From Marinobacterium arenosum (lineage in GTDB: Bacteria; Pseudomonadota; Gammaproteobacteria; Pseudomonadales; Balneatricaceae), in contig NZ_JAILYN010000029.1 in NCBI RefSeq assembly GCF_019795155.1, positions 1 to 60,037 on the forward strand: DNA of 60,037 bases, read 5' to 3'. The notes below the pieces were generated by a model. That model was not told the origin of the DNA and did not search any database. It saw only the letters and a list, made by a program, of their open reading frames with translations. Positions within the stretch are counted from its first letter, which is position 1. Each line of letters begins with the position of its first letter. This document shows, one piece after another, positions 1 to 7,334 of this stretch. The translations under genes were made by a program, and so were the position numbers.

Positions 1-122
1 TGAACGGCGATTCCGGAAATTGGGCACAAGTGTTCAGCTTCGGCCGGAATGGGTGTTCACGTTGAACCAGAATCGGTGTTCACGTTCCGCCGGAATGGCT
101 GTTCACGATGGGCCGGAATATG
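1..122. mobile_element. Probable IS21-family terminal repeats (element end)
   Basis: Four or five imperfect copies of a unit with TGTTCAC followed about 8-10 bases later by CCGGAAT or CAGAATC are packed into the first 120 bases, and the window opens with TGAACGGCGATTCCGGAAAT. Multiple short terminal repeats of this kind are typical of the ends of IS21-family (istA/istB) elements. No transposase is in the window, so only an end is present, or a solo remnant. It abuts the mercury-type operon, which suggests that operon arrived with mobile DNA. The assignment rests on recalled similarity of the repeats and is moderate. Confidence 0.5.
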
Positions 123-168
123 CAAGTAATCGGTATCATCAACCAATCAGCTTTAACAGTGGAAAACC

Positions 169-564
169 ATGCGCAAACTGACCATCAGTGCAGTCGCAAA
201 GCAAGCCGGAGTTGGCGTCGAGACGATCAGGTATTACCAGAGGATTGGCCTTCTCGCGGAACCGGTGAAACCCGCTGCCGGCTACCGTACCTACAGCCAA
301 CGGGATATTCGGCAGATCCATTTTATCCAGCGCGCCAAGCAGCTGGGCTTTAGCCTTAAAGAGATCAAGGTGCTTCTTTCACTTGAGCAGGGGGACTGTG
401 ACCGGACCAGGCAACTGGCCACCCATAAGCTTGCTGATGTGCAAAACAAGATTCGGGACCTCAAGGCGATCGCCACCACGCTCGAGCAGCTGATAACCTC
501 CTGCGAACGCAACGAATCCGGCAGCTCCTGCCCGATCATCGACGCCATCTCAGATAAACCGTAG
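169..564 (+). CDS. merR: MerR family transcriptional regulator, Hg(II)-responsive type
   Basis: This 131-residue protein has an N-terminal winged helix (ISAVAKQAGVGVETIRYYQR, residues 6-25), a dimerisation helix and a short metal-binding C-terminus. Cysteines fall at 77, 112 and 121. Their spacing (35 and 9 residues) equals that of Cys82, Cys117 and Cys126 in the classic mercury sensor MerR, so Hg(II) sensing is likely rather than Zn, Cu or Pb. The gene is codirectional with merC, with the operator between them. MerR normally represses without metal and, once Hg-loaded, untwists the long-spacer promoter. The ATG is preceded by a weak GTGGAAAA site. Start and family are secure; Hg specificity is inferred from cysteine spacing and the operator. 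Confidence 0.9.
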   Translation: MRKLTISAVAKQAGVGVETIRYYQRIGLLAEPVKPAAGYRTYSQRDIRQIHFIQRAKQLGFSLKEIKVLLSLEQGDCDRTRQLATHKLADVQNKIRDLKAIATTLEQLITSCERNESGSSCPIIDAISDKP

Positions 565-571
565 CGCAGGC

Positions 572-603
572 TTGCGTCCGTACCCGGGTACGGAGTTTAT
601 AGT
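572..603 (+). promoter_or_regulatory. MerR-type operator/promoter for merC
   Basis: The perfect dyad TCCGTACCCGGGTACGGA (577-594) has the same half-sites (TCCGTAC/GTACGGA, 4-bp centre) as the Tn21/Tn501 mer operator. It lies between a -35 TTGCGT (572-577) and a -10 TATAGT (598-603). The spacer is 19-20 bp depending on the -10 register, the over-long spacing characteristic of MerR-activated promoters. Confidence 0.88.
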
Positions 604-644
604 CTATATATGCAAGGCTTTCTTTGAGGGGATCGGTGACAGCT

Positions 645-1058
645 ATGCAGCTATCAGCGTTGAGCGAAAAATTGGGCACACTGGGGGCCGTCGTCTCGGC
701 GATGGGGTGTGCATCATGCTTTCCGGTACTGGGTGCCCTCGGCTCCGCACTGGGAATGGGGTTTCTGGCGCAGTTCGAAGGGGTCTTTATCAACCGGTTG
801 TTGCCGCTGTTTGCGGCTGTTGCGCTGCTCGCCGCATTGGCCTCCTGGTGGTCGCACAAACGGCATCTGCGCGGCATGCTTACCAGCGCCGGGCCTGTTA
901 TGGTATTGGCGACCTTATACCTGTTCTGGACCAGTGCCTGGAGCACCTACCTGTTCTACGCGGCGCTGCTGCTGATGTCGACGGTGGCGATATGGAATCT
1001 GCTGTCGCCGCCACAACGGACCTGTCAGCGAACGGCAATGCACAAGGAGGCAAAATGA
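645..1058 (+). CDS. merC: MerC-type mercury uptake membrane protein
   Basis: The protein has about 137 residues and four predicted membrane helices. The motif SAMGCASCFP in the first helix is the Cys-x-x-Cys pair that takes up Hg(II) in MerC, and GFLAQFEG-F-NRLLPLFAA also matches MerC. It would carry Hg(II) across the inner membrane. The start is uncertain: ATG 645, GTG 636 and TTG 624 are in frame, and the GAGGGGA ribosome site at 626-632 fits GTG 636 or ATG 645. The C-terminal cysteine pair of classical MerC is reduced to one Cys (QRTC). The stop overlaps the next gene as ATGA. There is no merA in the window, so uptake is not visibly coupled to Hg reduction. Confidence 0.85.
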   Translation: MQLSALSEKLGTLGAVVSAMGCASCFPVLGALGSALGMGFLAQFEGVFINRLLPLFAAVALLAALASWWSHKRHLRGMLTSAGPVMVLATLYLFWTSAWSTYLFYAALLLMSTVAIWNLLSPPQRTCQRTAMHKEAK

Positions 1059-1300
1059 GCGATAAGATCCGCCTGAGCTCGACCATCCGCTGTCCAAACT
1101 GTGGTCACGAAAAGACCGTGACCATGCCAACGGATGCCTGCCAGTGGTACTACGAATGTGAAGCCTGCGGCACGCTGCTTAAACCCCTGCCTGGCGACTG
1201 CTGCGTATTCTGTTCATACGGCACCGTGCCATGCCCGCCGATCCAGCAGGGTAGCCACTGTTGCGCTTCAATAGCCTCCGGGACAAGTAAATCCAGCTGA
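1055..1300 (+). CDS. GDCCVxC-domain small zinc-ribbon-like protein
   Basis: This 81-residue protein is rich in cysteine. Two CxxC pairs (CPNCGH and CEACG) form a probable zinc ribbon, followed by GDCCVFCSYGTVPCPP, the signature of the GDCCVxC family; some members of that family carry selenocysteine, here the position is Cys. Such genes are recurrent companions of mer-type operons. The biochemical role is unknown; binding or relaying soft metals is a reasonable inference. The start ATG overlaps the merC stop by 4 nt and has a strong AAGGAGG site at 1044-1050, so translation is coupled to merC. Confidence 0.82.
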   Translation: MSDKIRLSSTIRCPNCGHEKTVTMPTDACQWYYECEACGTLLKPLPGDCCVFCSYGTVPCPPIQQGSHCCASIASGTSKSS

Positions 1301-1350
1301 CACCCACGGAATACCTGATTTGGGTATTAGCTGTACTCGGAGAGTTTGAG

Positions 1351-1581
1351 ATGACTGTAGATAAAAATATGCGCTGGGTAGCACGAGCTTTTGGAATTGC
1401 TTTTAGTGTGTTCTTGTATCAATTGATATTTGATGGTTCGTTTTCATACAACACCATGGGGCGAGAGATTACGGTCACAGTGAACAGTAATCCGGTAAAA
1501 TTCTATTTCGCCATAATTTGGTGTTTTGTTATGTTGCCTGTCTGTGTCTATTTTGGGTTTATAGCTAAACTAAAGGACTAA
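1351..1581 (+). CDS. Small two-helix membrane protein, unknown function
   Basis: I do not recognise the family. The 76-residue protein has two hydrophobic segments (about 9-27 and 51-70) separated by a polar stretch with VTVTVNSNPVK, which suggests an inner-membrane hairpin. A GGAGAG site precedes the ATG. Base composition is clearly more AT-rich than the flanking genes. An attC-like palindrome begins 8 bases after the stop, an arrangement like that of an integron gene cassette. Recent acquisition is therefore likely. Confidence 0.6.
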   Translation: MTVDKNMRWVARAFGIAFSVFLYQLIFDGSFSYNTMGREITVTVNSNPVKFYFAIIWCFVMLPVCVYFGFIAKLKD

Positions 1582-1587
1582 AAATAA

Positions 1588-1676
1588 AACGGCTAACAAG
1601 GTAGTTAAAAGGTCGGGCAAAAGATAGTACGCTTTGTTCGCTTCGCTCAAAAGTATAGCTTGCTACCTTTATCCGT
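1588..1676 (+). repeat. attC-like imperfect palindrome after a small ORF
   Basis: The arm ACGGCTAACAAGGTAG pairs imperfectly with the complement of CTACCTTTATCCGT about 55 bp downstream. An inner imperfect stem surrounds TTCGCTTCGCTC. A TAAC-AA left box, an imperfect stem and this apical sequence resemble attC recombination sites of chromosomal integrons, but the right-hand core is not a canonical GTTRRRY. No integrase gene is visible. Confidence 0.4.
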
Positions 1677-1842
1677 TTATTGCGGCGCTATCAGCCAAAA
1701 CGACATCGTCCAACTGCAAGGGTTCTCCGCGATTAGAGCACCCAGTTAATCAAAGCGCCGGATCATGTCGACGCTGGCACCTCCTGTACCTTCAGTTCCG
1801 GCCCGCAAGATCGCGGGCCGCTCTATCCCAGACAGCAAACGC
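1677..1842. other. Intergenic, with a hairpin downstream of the anti-sigma gene
   Basis: No gene is seen. A perfect 7-bp inverted repeat (GGCCCGC / GCGGGCC, 1800-1819) lies just past the end of the minus-strand anti-sigma gene. It could terminate that transcript, but no T-run follows it. Confidence 0.35.
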
Positions 1843-2577
1843 TCAACCGGGTGTGGCCCGATCCTCCCAGGGGCTCAGCTGCAGACAGGGGCCGCGGAAC
1901 AGGACCGGGCCATCGGGTGAACTGCCCCGTGTAACCAGCAGTTCACGGCTGTTCTTGATCGCCAGCCACTCCGGTTTGCTGAGCAGCCGGGTCGATTGCG
2001 CTTGGGCCAGGGCGCCCAGTGCGGTGATTTCGCCGCTGTCGCGGTCGATCGCCCAGAGGTTCAGGCCGGCCAGCTCCTGCCGGTCCAGCCGTTCGTTCCA
2101 CTGGATATGCAGGTGCGAACGGCCGGGGGCGTCGCCCTTGTAGGCGGTGATGATCATTGTCGGCTCCGCCTGGGCGGATACCGGTTGCATCATCGCCATA
2201 TAGTTGACCGCCTGCACGCTGGTCGGCGTCGGTTTCAGCAACAGGCCCAGGCTCACAACCAGCAGCAGCGCAGTGGCCAGGCGCCAGACCGACAGCCGTG
2301 CCCAGAAGCCGGTTTTGCGGGGTGTTGCGGCACGGTTGCTGTCGAGCTGCGTCTGAATGTTCCGCCAGACCCGCTCGGGTGCTTTGACGGGGGCCAGTTC
2401 ATCGTTGATCTGATTCATACGGTCCTGCCAGGCGTAGACAAGGGCTTCTAACTCCGGGTCCTGTCGCATCAGCCGCTCGCAACGGCGTCGTACCCGTTCA
2501 GACAGGGTACCCAGCACGTAGTGGCTGGCCAGGTGCTCGCGCACATGCGGTTGCCGGTATCTCAGGTTTCCAGGCAT
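1843..2577 (-). CDS. RskA-type anti-sigma factor
   Basis: The protein has 244 residues: a cytosolic N-terminal anti-sigma region (HLASHYVLGTLSERVRRRCE), one membrane helix at about 95-113 (LATALLLVVSLGLLL), and a periplasmic RskA-like domain. Proteins of this family hold an ECF sigma factor at the membrane and release it after proteolysis. The start overlaps the end of the sigma gene by 16 nt, implying translational coupling and a cognate pair. No signal for the releasing stimulus can be read from the sequence. Confidence 0.85.
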   Translation of the reverse strand: MPGNLRYRQPHVREHLASHYVLGTLSERVRRRCERLMRQDPELEALVYAWQDRMNQINDELAPVKAPERVWRNIQTQLDSNRAATPRKTGFWARLSVWRLATALLLVVSLGLLLKPTPTSVQAVNYMAMMQPVSAQAEPTMIITAYKGDAPGRSHLHIQWNERLDRQELAGLNLWAIDRDSGEITALGALAQAQSTRLLSKPEWLAIKNSRELLVTRGSSPDGPVLFRGPCLQLSPWEDRATPG

Positions 2578-3101
2578 TGATGCAGCTCCTTTAATCCCCG
2601 GCGAATCCAGGATTTCAGTGTGCCCAAAGGGGTTTGCAGCCGTTCAGACAGCTCCGCGTGGGTCAGACCGTACAGGTAGGCCGAGACGATGGCGGTACGG
2701 GGCTCTTCGCGGATCTTTCGCAGGCAGCGGCTGAGGTCATGGTGCTGCTGCCAGAGCCCGCTGTCATCGCCAATCAGCTGGCCGATCAGCGGGTCGTCCG
2801 AGCTTTCCGGGCGTCGTTCCGAGCGCCTGATCCAGTCGATGGCGGTGTTGCGGGTGAGCTGGCAGATCCAGGCCCAGGCACCGCCCAGATCGCTGCGGTA
2901 GCTGTCGGCATTGCGCCATATCTTGGCATAGCTCTCCTGAAGCGCGTCGGCGGCCAGCTCCCGGTCCGGGATGATCTTCAGCGTCAGCGCGTACAGCCTG
3001 CCGTTGGTCAGCCGGTACAGCTCCTCGAAGGCAGGGCGGTGTTGCAGTTTCACCTGGGCCAGACAGGCTTCGACCTGACGGTTCCATTGGTCCGGATGCA
3101 A
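2562..3101 (-). CDS. ECF (sigma-70 family, RpoE-like) RNA polymerase sigma factor
   Basis: The 179-residue protein has region 2 (FEELYRLTNGRLYALTLKII, then DALQESYAKIWRN and WICQLTRNTAIDWIRR) and region 4 (YGLTHAELSERLQTPLGTLKSWIRRGL). The reading frame opens with TTG, preceded by GAGGA at 7-nt spacing; no in-frame ATG lies nearby, so TTG is taken as the start. Pairing with an RskA-type anti-sigma factor places it in the SigK/RskA-like ECF group. The upstream gene on the same strand is a secreted-repeat lipoprotein, a likely operon member and possible target. Which promoters it recognises cannot be seen here. Confidence 0.92.
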   Translation of the reverse strand: MHPDQWNRQVEACLAQVKLQHRPAFEELYRLTNGRLYALTLKIIPDRELAADALQESYAKIWRNADSYRSDLGGAWAWICQLTRNTAIDWIRRSERRPESSDDPLIGQLIGDDSGLWQQHHDLSRCLRKIREEPRTAIVSAYLYGLTHAELSERLQTPLGTLKSWIRRGLKELHQCLET

Positions 3102-3169
3102 TTGCGAATCCTCGTCAGACCGGCCGGCACGGGGCCGACCGGTGGTTGCTACGTTCCGTTACCGGACGC

Positions 3170-3892
3170 TCAGTTGCCGGGCTGGTGCGCCAGGTGCCAG
3201 ACACCTTTTACCCCGTCGCCGCTGATATCGCCGGGCTTGCTGTCCTTGATCCAGGTGTACAGCGGCTTGCCGTTCAGCGCCCACTGGTAGCTGCCGTCGC
3301 GGCGTTCGACGATGTTGAACGGGGCGCTGGCCTTGGCGTTTTGTGCGGCCTGCAGCGGCGGCCATAGGGTGGCACATTTGCCGTAACAGTTCGACTCTCC
3401 CGCCTTGTCCTTGTCGAAGGTATAGAGGCTCTGCTGGCGGTTGTCGGTCAGTATGCTGGCGTTTGCGGTTTGGTATACCTTGACCGGCACCTCATCGGCG
3501 CGCGCCACGAACCAGATGTTTTTCACGCCGTGACCTGTGGTATCGCCTGCCTGGCGGTCCTTGATCCAGCTGTACAGCGGCTGGTTTCGGTAGGTCCACT
3601 GTCGGCTGCCGTCCTTACGTTCGATCAGTCCGAACTCGCCGCTCGGCGCAGCATCGCCGCTGGCAATGAACGGCGGCCATTTCTCGGCGCAGGGGCCGTA
3701 GCAGTTGGACTGGCCCGGCTGGTCCTTGGCAAAGGTGTACAGCGTATTGCCATCGGCGGTGCGCCATACCGATCCCAGCTGGGTGTGCTGTACGGCGGCA
3801 GGCGCCTGGCTGGCCTGCTCGGGGGCATTGGAGGCGCAGGCGGCCAGAGAACCGGTGAGGAGCAGCGGCAGGAGAGGCTTGATCGATTTCAT
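3170..3892 (-). CDS. Lipoprotein with two PF03640 'secreted repeat' domains
   Basis: This 240-residue protein has a lipobox (LAAC, Cys about 19) after a short hydrophobic signal. Two similar halves follow. Each contains LYTF-KD--G-SNCYG-CA--WPP, then a conserved ERxDGS-QW segment and PLY-WIKD--GD--G-GVK--W. This is the COG4315/PF03640 module, whose function is unknown. The paired Cys in each CYGxC segment may form a disulfide in the periplasm. It is first in the probable lipoprotein, sigma, anti-sigma operon, 68 bp upstream of the sigma gene. PF03640 lipoproteins often sit beside ECF sigma/anti-sigma pairs, suggesting an envelope stress or redox role (inference). Confidence 0.85.
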   Translation of the reverse strand: MKSIKPLLPLLLTGSLAACASNAPEQASQAPAAVQHTQLGSVWRTADGNTLYTFAKDQPGQSNCYGPCAEKWPPFIASGDAAPSGEFGLIERKDGSRQWTYRNQPLYSWIKDRQAGDTTGHGVKNIWFVARADEVPVKVYQTANASILTDNRQQSLYTFDKDKAGESNCYGKCATLWPPLQAAQNAKASAPFNIVERRDGSYQWALNGKPLYTWIKDSKPGDISGDGVKGVWHLAHQPGN

Positions 3893-4075
3893 AGAGTGTT
3901 TCCCAAGAGTTGAGGTTTGTATCTGAGGAAACGTCGGCCGGATGCATTTGGATGCAGGGGGGCGGAAAATTTTTTCTCGATCCCTTTATCGGGAGTTGCC
4001 GGCGATGCCGGTTCTCTATGAGTGCCGCCTACAGAAAGAAGGTGATATGAGGGCGACACCCGCAAGCCATGCCAG

Positions 4076-4270
4076 AACGGTCGTGGCTGAAGCCCTTCCT
4101 ACAGGGGCCGAGCCGTGCCACACCCGCCGCGGTCGATACCCAAGGGGCATGCCAAGCCCACTGCTACAGGGTTTTTGTCGTAGCAGCCCGCTCCGAGGGC
4201 GACACGCGAAGGCCGTGCCGCACCCGTCGCGGTCGGTACCCAAGGGGCATGCCAAGTCCGCTGCTACACG
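4076..4270. repeat. Cluster of REP-like palindromic elements
   Basis: Three or four palindromic elements lie here. One is the short form GTAGCAGCCCGCTCCGAGGG (4180-4203 with its GCGAC tail). Two are a long form in which CGCGGTCG is followed by TACCCAAGGGGCATGCC (4121-4168 and 4225-4267). A further TGGCTGAAGCCCTTCCTACA element lies at about 4084-4103. They share arms with the array at 6414-7303 and with the cluster right of sbcC. Non-coding. Confidence 0.75.
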
Positions 4271-4336
4271 GCGACACCCGCGGACTGCGCCACACCTGAC
4301 GAGGCTGTCGTTATCTAAAGGAAGGCCTAAAAGAAC

Positions 4337-4381
4337 GCGAACCGGATTGCCGAGCCCCTCAGCAGAGACAATCCGGTTCGC
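4337..4381 (-). terminator. Rho-independent terminator of the amine-catabolic gene set
   Basis: A perfect 13-bp inverted repeat (GCGAACCGGATTG / CAATCCGGTTCGC) with a 19-base loop lies 30 bp past the amidotransferase stop. Read on the minus strand it is followed by GTTCTTTTAGG, a short T-rich tail. Confidence 0.7.
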
Positions 4382-4411
4382 AAAGAGTGCCGGCAGTGCG
4401 CCGGCGGAGGG

Positions 4412-5113
4412 TCAACTTTCGAAGAAGTTAATGATCCACTGGGTGGTGGTCAGGTCATCGACCTCCGCATCCAGTGAATGCAGCGCTTCACGCACCCGGT
4501 TGGCTGGAATCCGGTCCCGCCGGGTTTTGGTCAGTGCCGCGGAGTAGGCCCGGGAAAACTCCGGGTGCCCCTGGATGCCGAGCATGTTCTTGCCGACCTG
4601 GATCATGTAGTACGGGCAGAACTGGCTGGACGCCAACACCTGGGTGCCTTCCGGCAGCAGGGTGACCTGATCCTGGTGGCTGACCACCAGATCCAACTCC
4701 GGCTGGTAGGGTTCCATCCAGCCCCGCTCATGGGTGATCTGGTTGAACGACACGCCGCAGCCCCAGCCCCGTTCCGACAGTTCGACCCGGCCACCCAGCG
4801 CCTTGGCCAGCAATTGATGGCCGAAGCAGATGCCGACATACTTCTTGCCGGCCTGGTGCAGCCGGCGCACGAAGTTTTCCAGCTCGTCGACCCAGGCCAG
4901 CCCGTCATTGACGCCATGCCGGCTACCGGTAGTCAGGTAACCGTCGCACTCGTCGAGATCGGCCGGGTATTCGCCCTTGCGTACGTCGTATACCCGGAAC
5001 TCCAGGTCGTCCCTGACCTGTCGCAGAAGCTGCTCGAACATCTGCGGGTAGTTGCCGAACTCGGGCTGAAGTTGCTCAAGTACGTCATCACACTGCAGGA
5101 TGCCAATAATCAT
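4412..5113 (-). CDS. Class I glutamine amidotransferase-like protein (GMP-synthase GATase fold)
   Basis: This 233-residue protein has the nucleophile elbow GICFGHQLL (Cys96) and the His-Glu pair in GHPEF (His183, Glu185), giving a complete Cys-His-Glu triad. Such stand-alone GATase-fold proteins hydrolyse gamma-glutamyl amide bonds. Beside a glutamine-synthetase-like ligase and two oxidoreductases, the likely job is releasing glutamate from a gamma-glutamyl intermediate. ATG 5113 is chosen over ATG 5125 because GGAGA sits 6-7 nt before it. It lies 21 bp after the alcohol dehydrogenase stop, is last of the set, and is followed by a terminator. The exact substrate is unknown. Confidence 0.82.
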   Translation of the reverse strand: MIIGILQCDDVLEQLQPEFGNYPQMFEQLLRQVRDDLEFRVYDVRKGEYPADLDECDGYLTTGSRHGVNDGLAWVDELENFVRRLHQAGKKYVGICFGHQLLAKALGGRVELSERGWGCGVSFNQITHERGWMEPYQPELDLVVSHQDQVTLLPEGTQVLASSQFCPYYMIQVGKNMLGIQGHPEFSRAYSAALTKTRRDRIPANRVREALHSLDAEVDDLTTTQWIINFFES

Positions 5114-5134
5114 AGGATTCTCCATCCGTCGGGT

Positions 5135-6304
5135 TCAGAGTTCACCGCGTACAGCCTGGCGACAGATATCGGCGTACTGTTCGGCAGTGAACTGGATCGG
5201 GTTGCCGCCGGCGCTCGGATCTTCGGTCGCCATCTGGCCCACCTTGTCGGCCTGGCTGTCGTCGATGCCGATTGCGCGCAGGTTGTGCGGGATGCCCACC
5301 TGTTCACGCAGTGCCAGCACCCAGTTCAGGAAGCCGTCGAAGCTGGCGTCTTCCAGGCCCAGGTAACGTGCGCTGCGCTCGATGCGTTCTTCGATGGCGT
5401 TGCGGTTGGCTTTCAGCACGTACGGCATCAGGATCGCGTTCAGCATGCCGTGGTGAGCGTCGTACAGCGCGCCCAGCGGGTGGGCGAGGGCGTGCATGCC
5501 GCCCAGGCCTTTCTGGAACGCGGTGGCACCCATCGCCGAGGCGACGATCATCTGCATACGCGCTTCGATGTTCTGGCCGTCTTCGACGGCTGTCGGCAGG
5601 TACTCTTTGACCAGCCGGATACCTTCCACGGCGATACCTTCCGCCATCGGGTGGTAGAACGGCGAGCACAGCGCTTCCAGGTTGTGCGACAGGGCATCCA
5701 TACCGGTGGCGGCGGTGACTTTCGGCGGCAGGCCGACGGTCAGCTCCGGGTCCAGGATCACCAGCGACGGCAGCATCTTCGGATGGAAGATGATCTTCTT
5801 GATATGGTTCGCGTCATCGGTGATCACCGACGCGCGGCCCACTTCGGAGCCGGTGCCGGCGGTGGTCGGTACCGCGACGATCGGCGCGACGCCGGCTTCG
5901 TTGACGCGGGTCCAGTTGTCGCCGACATCTTCGAAATCCCACAGCGGACGGTCCTGGCCGACCATCAGTGCCACCGCCTTGGCGGCATCCAGACCGGAAC
6001 CGCCACCGAAGGCGATCACGCCGTCATGGTTGCCGGCCTGGTAGGCGGCCACGCCATCCATCACGTTCTGGCCGGTCGGGTTGCCCTTGATGTTGCTGAA
6101 CAGGCCGCAGTTCAGGCCGGCTTCACGGCACTGCTGAACCGCCGCTTCCACCATCGGCAGGGCGGCCAGGCCCGGGTCGGTGATCAGCAACGGCGCGCCC
6201 ATGCCCAGCTGTTTGCAGCAATCGGCCAGCTGGCCGATGGTGCCGGCGCCGGCACGGATGCTGTTCGGATAGTTCCAGTTACCGCTCAGGTTTTCGTAAC
6301 TCAT
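5135..6304 (-). CDS. Iron-containing (group III) alcohol dehydrogenase
   Basis: The 389-residue protein has the NAD-binding GGGSGLDAAKA, the PTTAGTGSEVG segment and the metal-ligand region GMDALSHNLEA followed by GGMHALAHPLGALYDAHHG, whose Asp and His residues bind Fe(II). It reversibly oxidises an alcohol to an aldehyde with NAD(P). ATG 6304 is preceded by GAGGAGAG at good spacing; the longer upstream frame runs into the repeat array and is rejected. It would oxidise the hydroxyl of an amino-alcohol or its gamma-glutamyl form. A 10-unit REP-like array lies between it and the upstream aldehyde dehydrogenase. Confidence 0.92.
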   Translation of the reverse strand: MSYENLSGNWNYPNSIRAGAGTIGQLADCCKQLGMGAPLLITDPGLAALPMVEAAVQQCREAGLNCGLFSNIKGNPTGQNVMDGVAAYQAGNHDGVIAFGGGSGLDAAKAVALMVGQDRPLWDFEDVGDNWTRVNEAGVAPIVAVPTTAGTGSEVGRASVITDDANHIKKIIFHPKMLPSLVILDPELTVGLPPKVTAATGMDALSHNLEALCSPFYHPMAEGIAVEGIRLVKEYLPTAVEDGQNIEARMQMIVASAMGATAFQKGLGGMHALAHPLGALYDAHHGMLNAILMPYVLKANRNAIEERIERSARYLGLEDASFDGFLNWVLALREQVGIPHNLRAIGIDDSQADKVGQMATEDPSAGGNPIQFTAEQYADICRQAVRGEL

Positions 6305-6413
6305 GCATATCTCTCCTCGGGAACCGGCGTACATCGCGCCGGGCCGTTTGTATTTTTCTGCGTTGTCGGACGTCATGTGGACGGCCTTCATTGTTTCAAG
6401 TCGGGTCGCGCGT

Positions 6414-7303
6414 TGTAGCAGCCCGCTCCGAGGGCGATCGGTCAGGGAGCCGGTTAGCTGCCCCAAGTCTCGGTCGGAGCCCGCTGCTACGCTTCCGTAC
6501 CTTGTAGCAGCCCACTCTGTGGGCGACCGGTCAGGGGGCCGGTTAGCCGCCCCAAGTCGCGGTCGGAGCCCGCTGCTACGGTTCCGTACCTTGTAGCAGC
6601 CCGCTCCGAGGGCGACCGGTCAGGGGGCCGGTTCGCCGCCCCGGGTCGCGGTCGGAGCCCGCTGCTACGGTTCCGTACCTTGTAGCAGCCCGCTCCGAGG
6701 GCGACCGGTCAGGGGGGCGGTTAGCTGCCCCAGGTCGCGGTCGGAGCCCGCTGCTACGATTCCGTGCGTTGTAGCAGCCCGCTCCGAGGGCGACCGGTCA
6801 GGGGGCCGGTTCGCCGCCCCGGGTCGCGGTCGGAGCCCGCTGCTACGGTTCCGTACCTTGTGGCAGCCCGCTCCGAGGGCGACCGGTCAGGGGGCCGGTT
6901 CGCCGCCCCGGGTCGCGGTCGGAGCCCGCTGCTACGGTTCCGTACCTTGTAGCAGCCCACTCTGTGGGCGACCGGTCAGGGGGCCGGTTAGCCGCCCCAG
7001 GTCGCGGTCGGAGCCCGCTGCTACGGTTCCGTACCTTGTAGCAGCCCGCTCCGAGGGCGACCGGTCAGGGGGGCGGTTAGCCGCCCCAGGTCGCGGTCGG
7101 AGCCCGCTGCTACGCTTCCGTACCTTGTAGCAGCCCGCTCCGAGGGCGACCGGTCGGGGAGCCGGTTAGCCGCCCCAGGTCGCGGTCGGAGCCCGCTGCT
7201 ACGGTTCCGTGCGTTGTAGCAGCCCACTCTGTGGGCGACCGGTCAGGGGGGCGGTTAGCCGTCTCAGGTCGCGGCTGAAGCCCCTCCTACAGGAGTTCGT
7301 CCG
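6414..7303. repeat. Tandem array of ten 89-bp palindromic (REP/BIME-like) units
   Basis: Unit starts (TGTAGCAG, once TGTGGCAG) fall at 6414, 6503, 6592, 6681, 6770, 6859, 6948, 7037, 7126 and 7215, a constant 89-bp period. Each unit is itself an imperfect palindrome: a left arm GTAGCAGCCCGCTCCGAGGG...CGACC and a right arm GGTCGCGGTCGGAGCCCGCT...GCTAC around a GC-rich centre. Two left-arm variants exist (GCTCCGAGGGC, and ACTCTGTGGGC at 6503, 6948 and 7215). Two centre variants exist (GGCCGGTTCGCCGCCCC and GGCGGTTAGCCGCCCC types). The tenth unit's right half diverges. No protein is encoded; the array lies within the catabolic gene set. Confidence 0.95.
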
Positions 7304-7334
7304 TGCGCGACCTAATCCCTTAAAAAACAATAAA

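Noticed and set aside
4478-6418. A 646-codon open frame on the plus strand opposite the alcohol dehydrogenase and amidotransferase
   Set aside because: It lies antisense to two clear enzyme genes and its translation has no recognisable motifs. Long antisense frames are expected in GC-rich DNA with this codon use.
6764-7227. Small frames within the 89-bp array on both strands
   Set aside because: They are by-products of the 89-bp repeats, have no ribosome sites and repeat the same Arg/Pro/Gly-rich string.
6414-7303. CRISPR array
   Set aside because: The 89-bp units are contiguous, with no unique spacers. Each is a palindrome and there are no cas genes.
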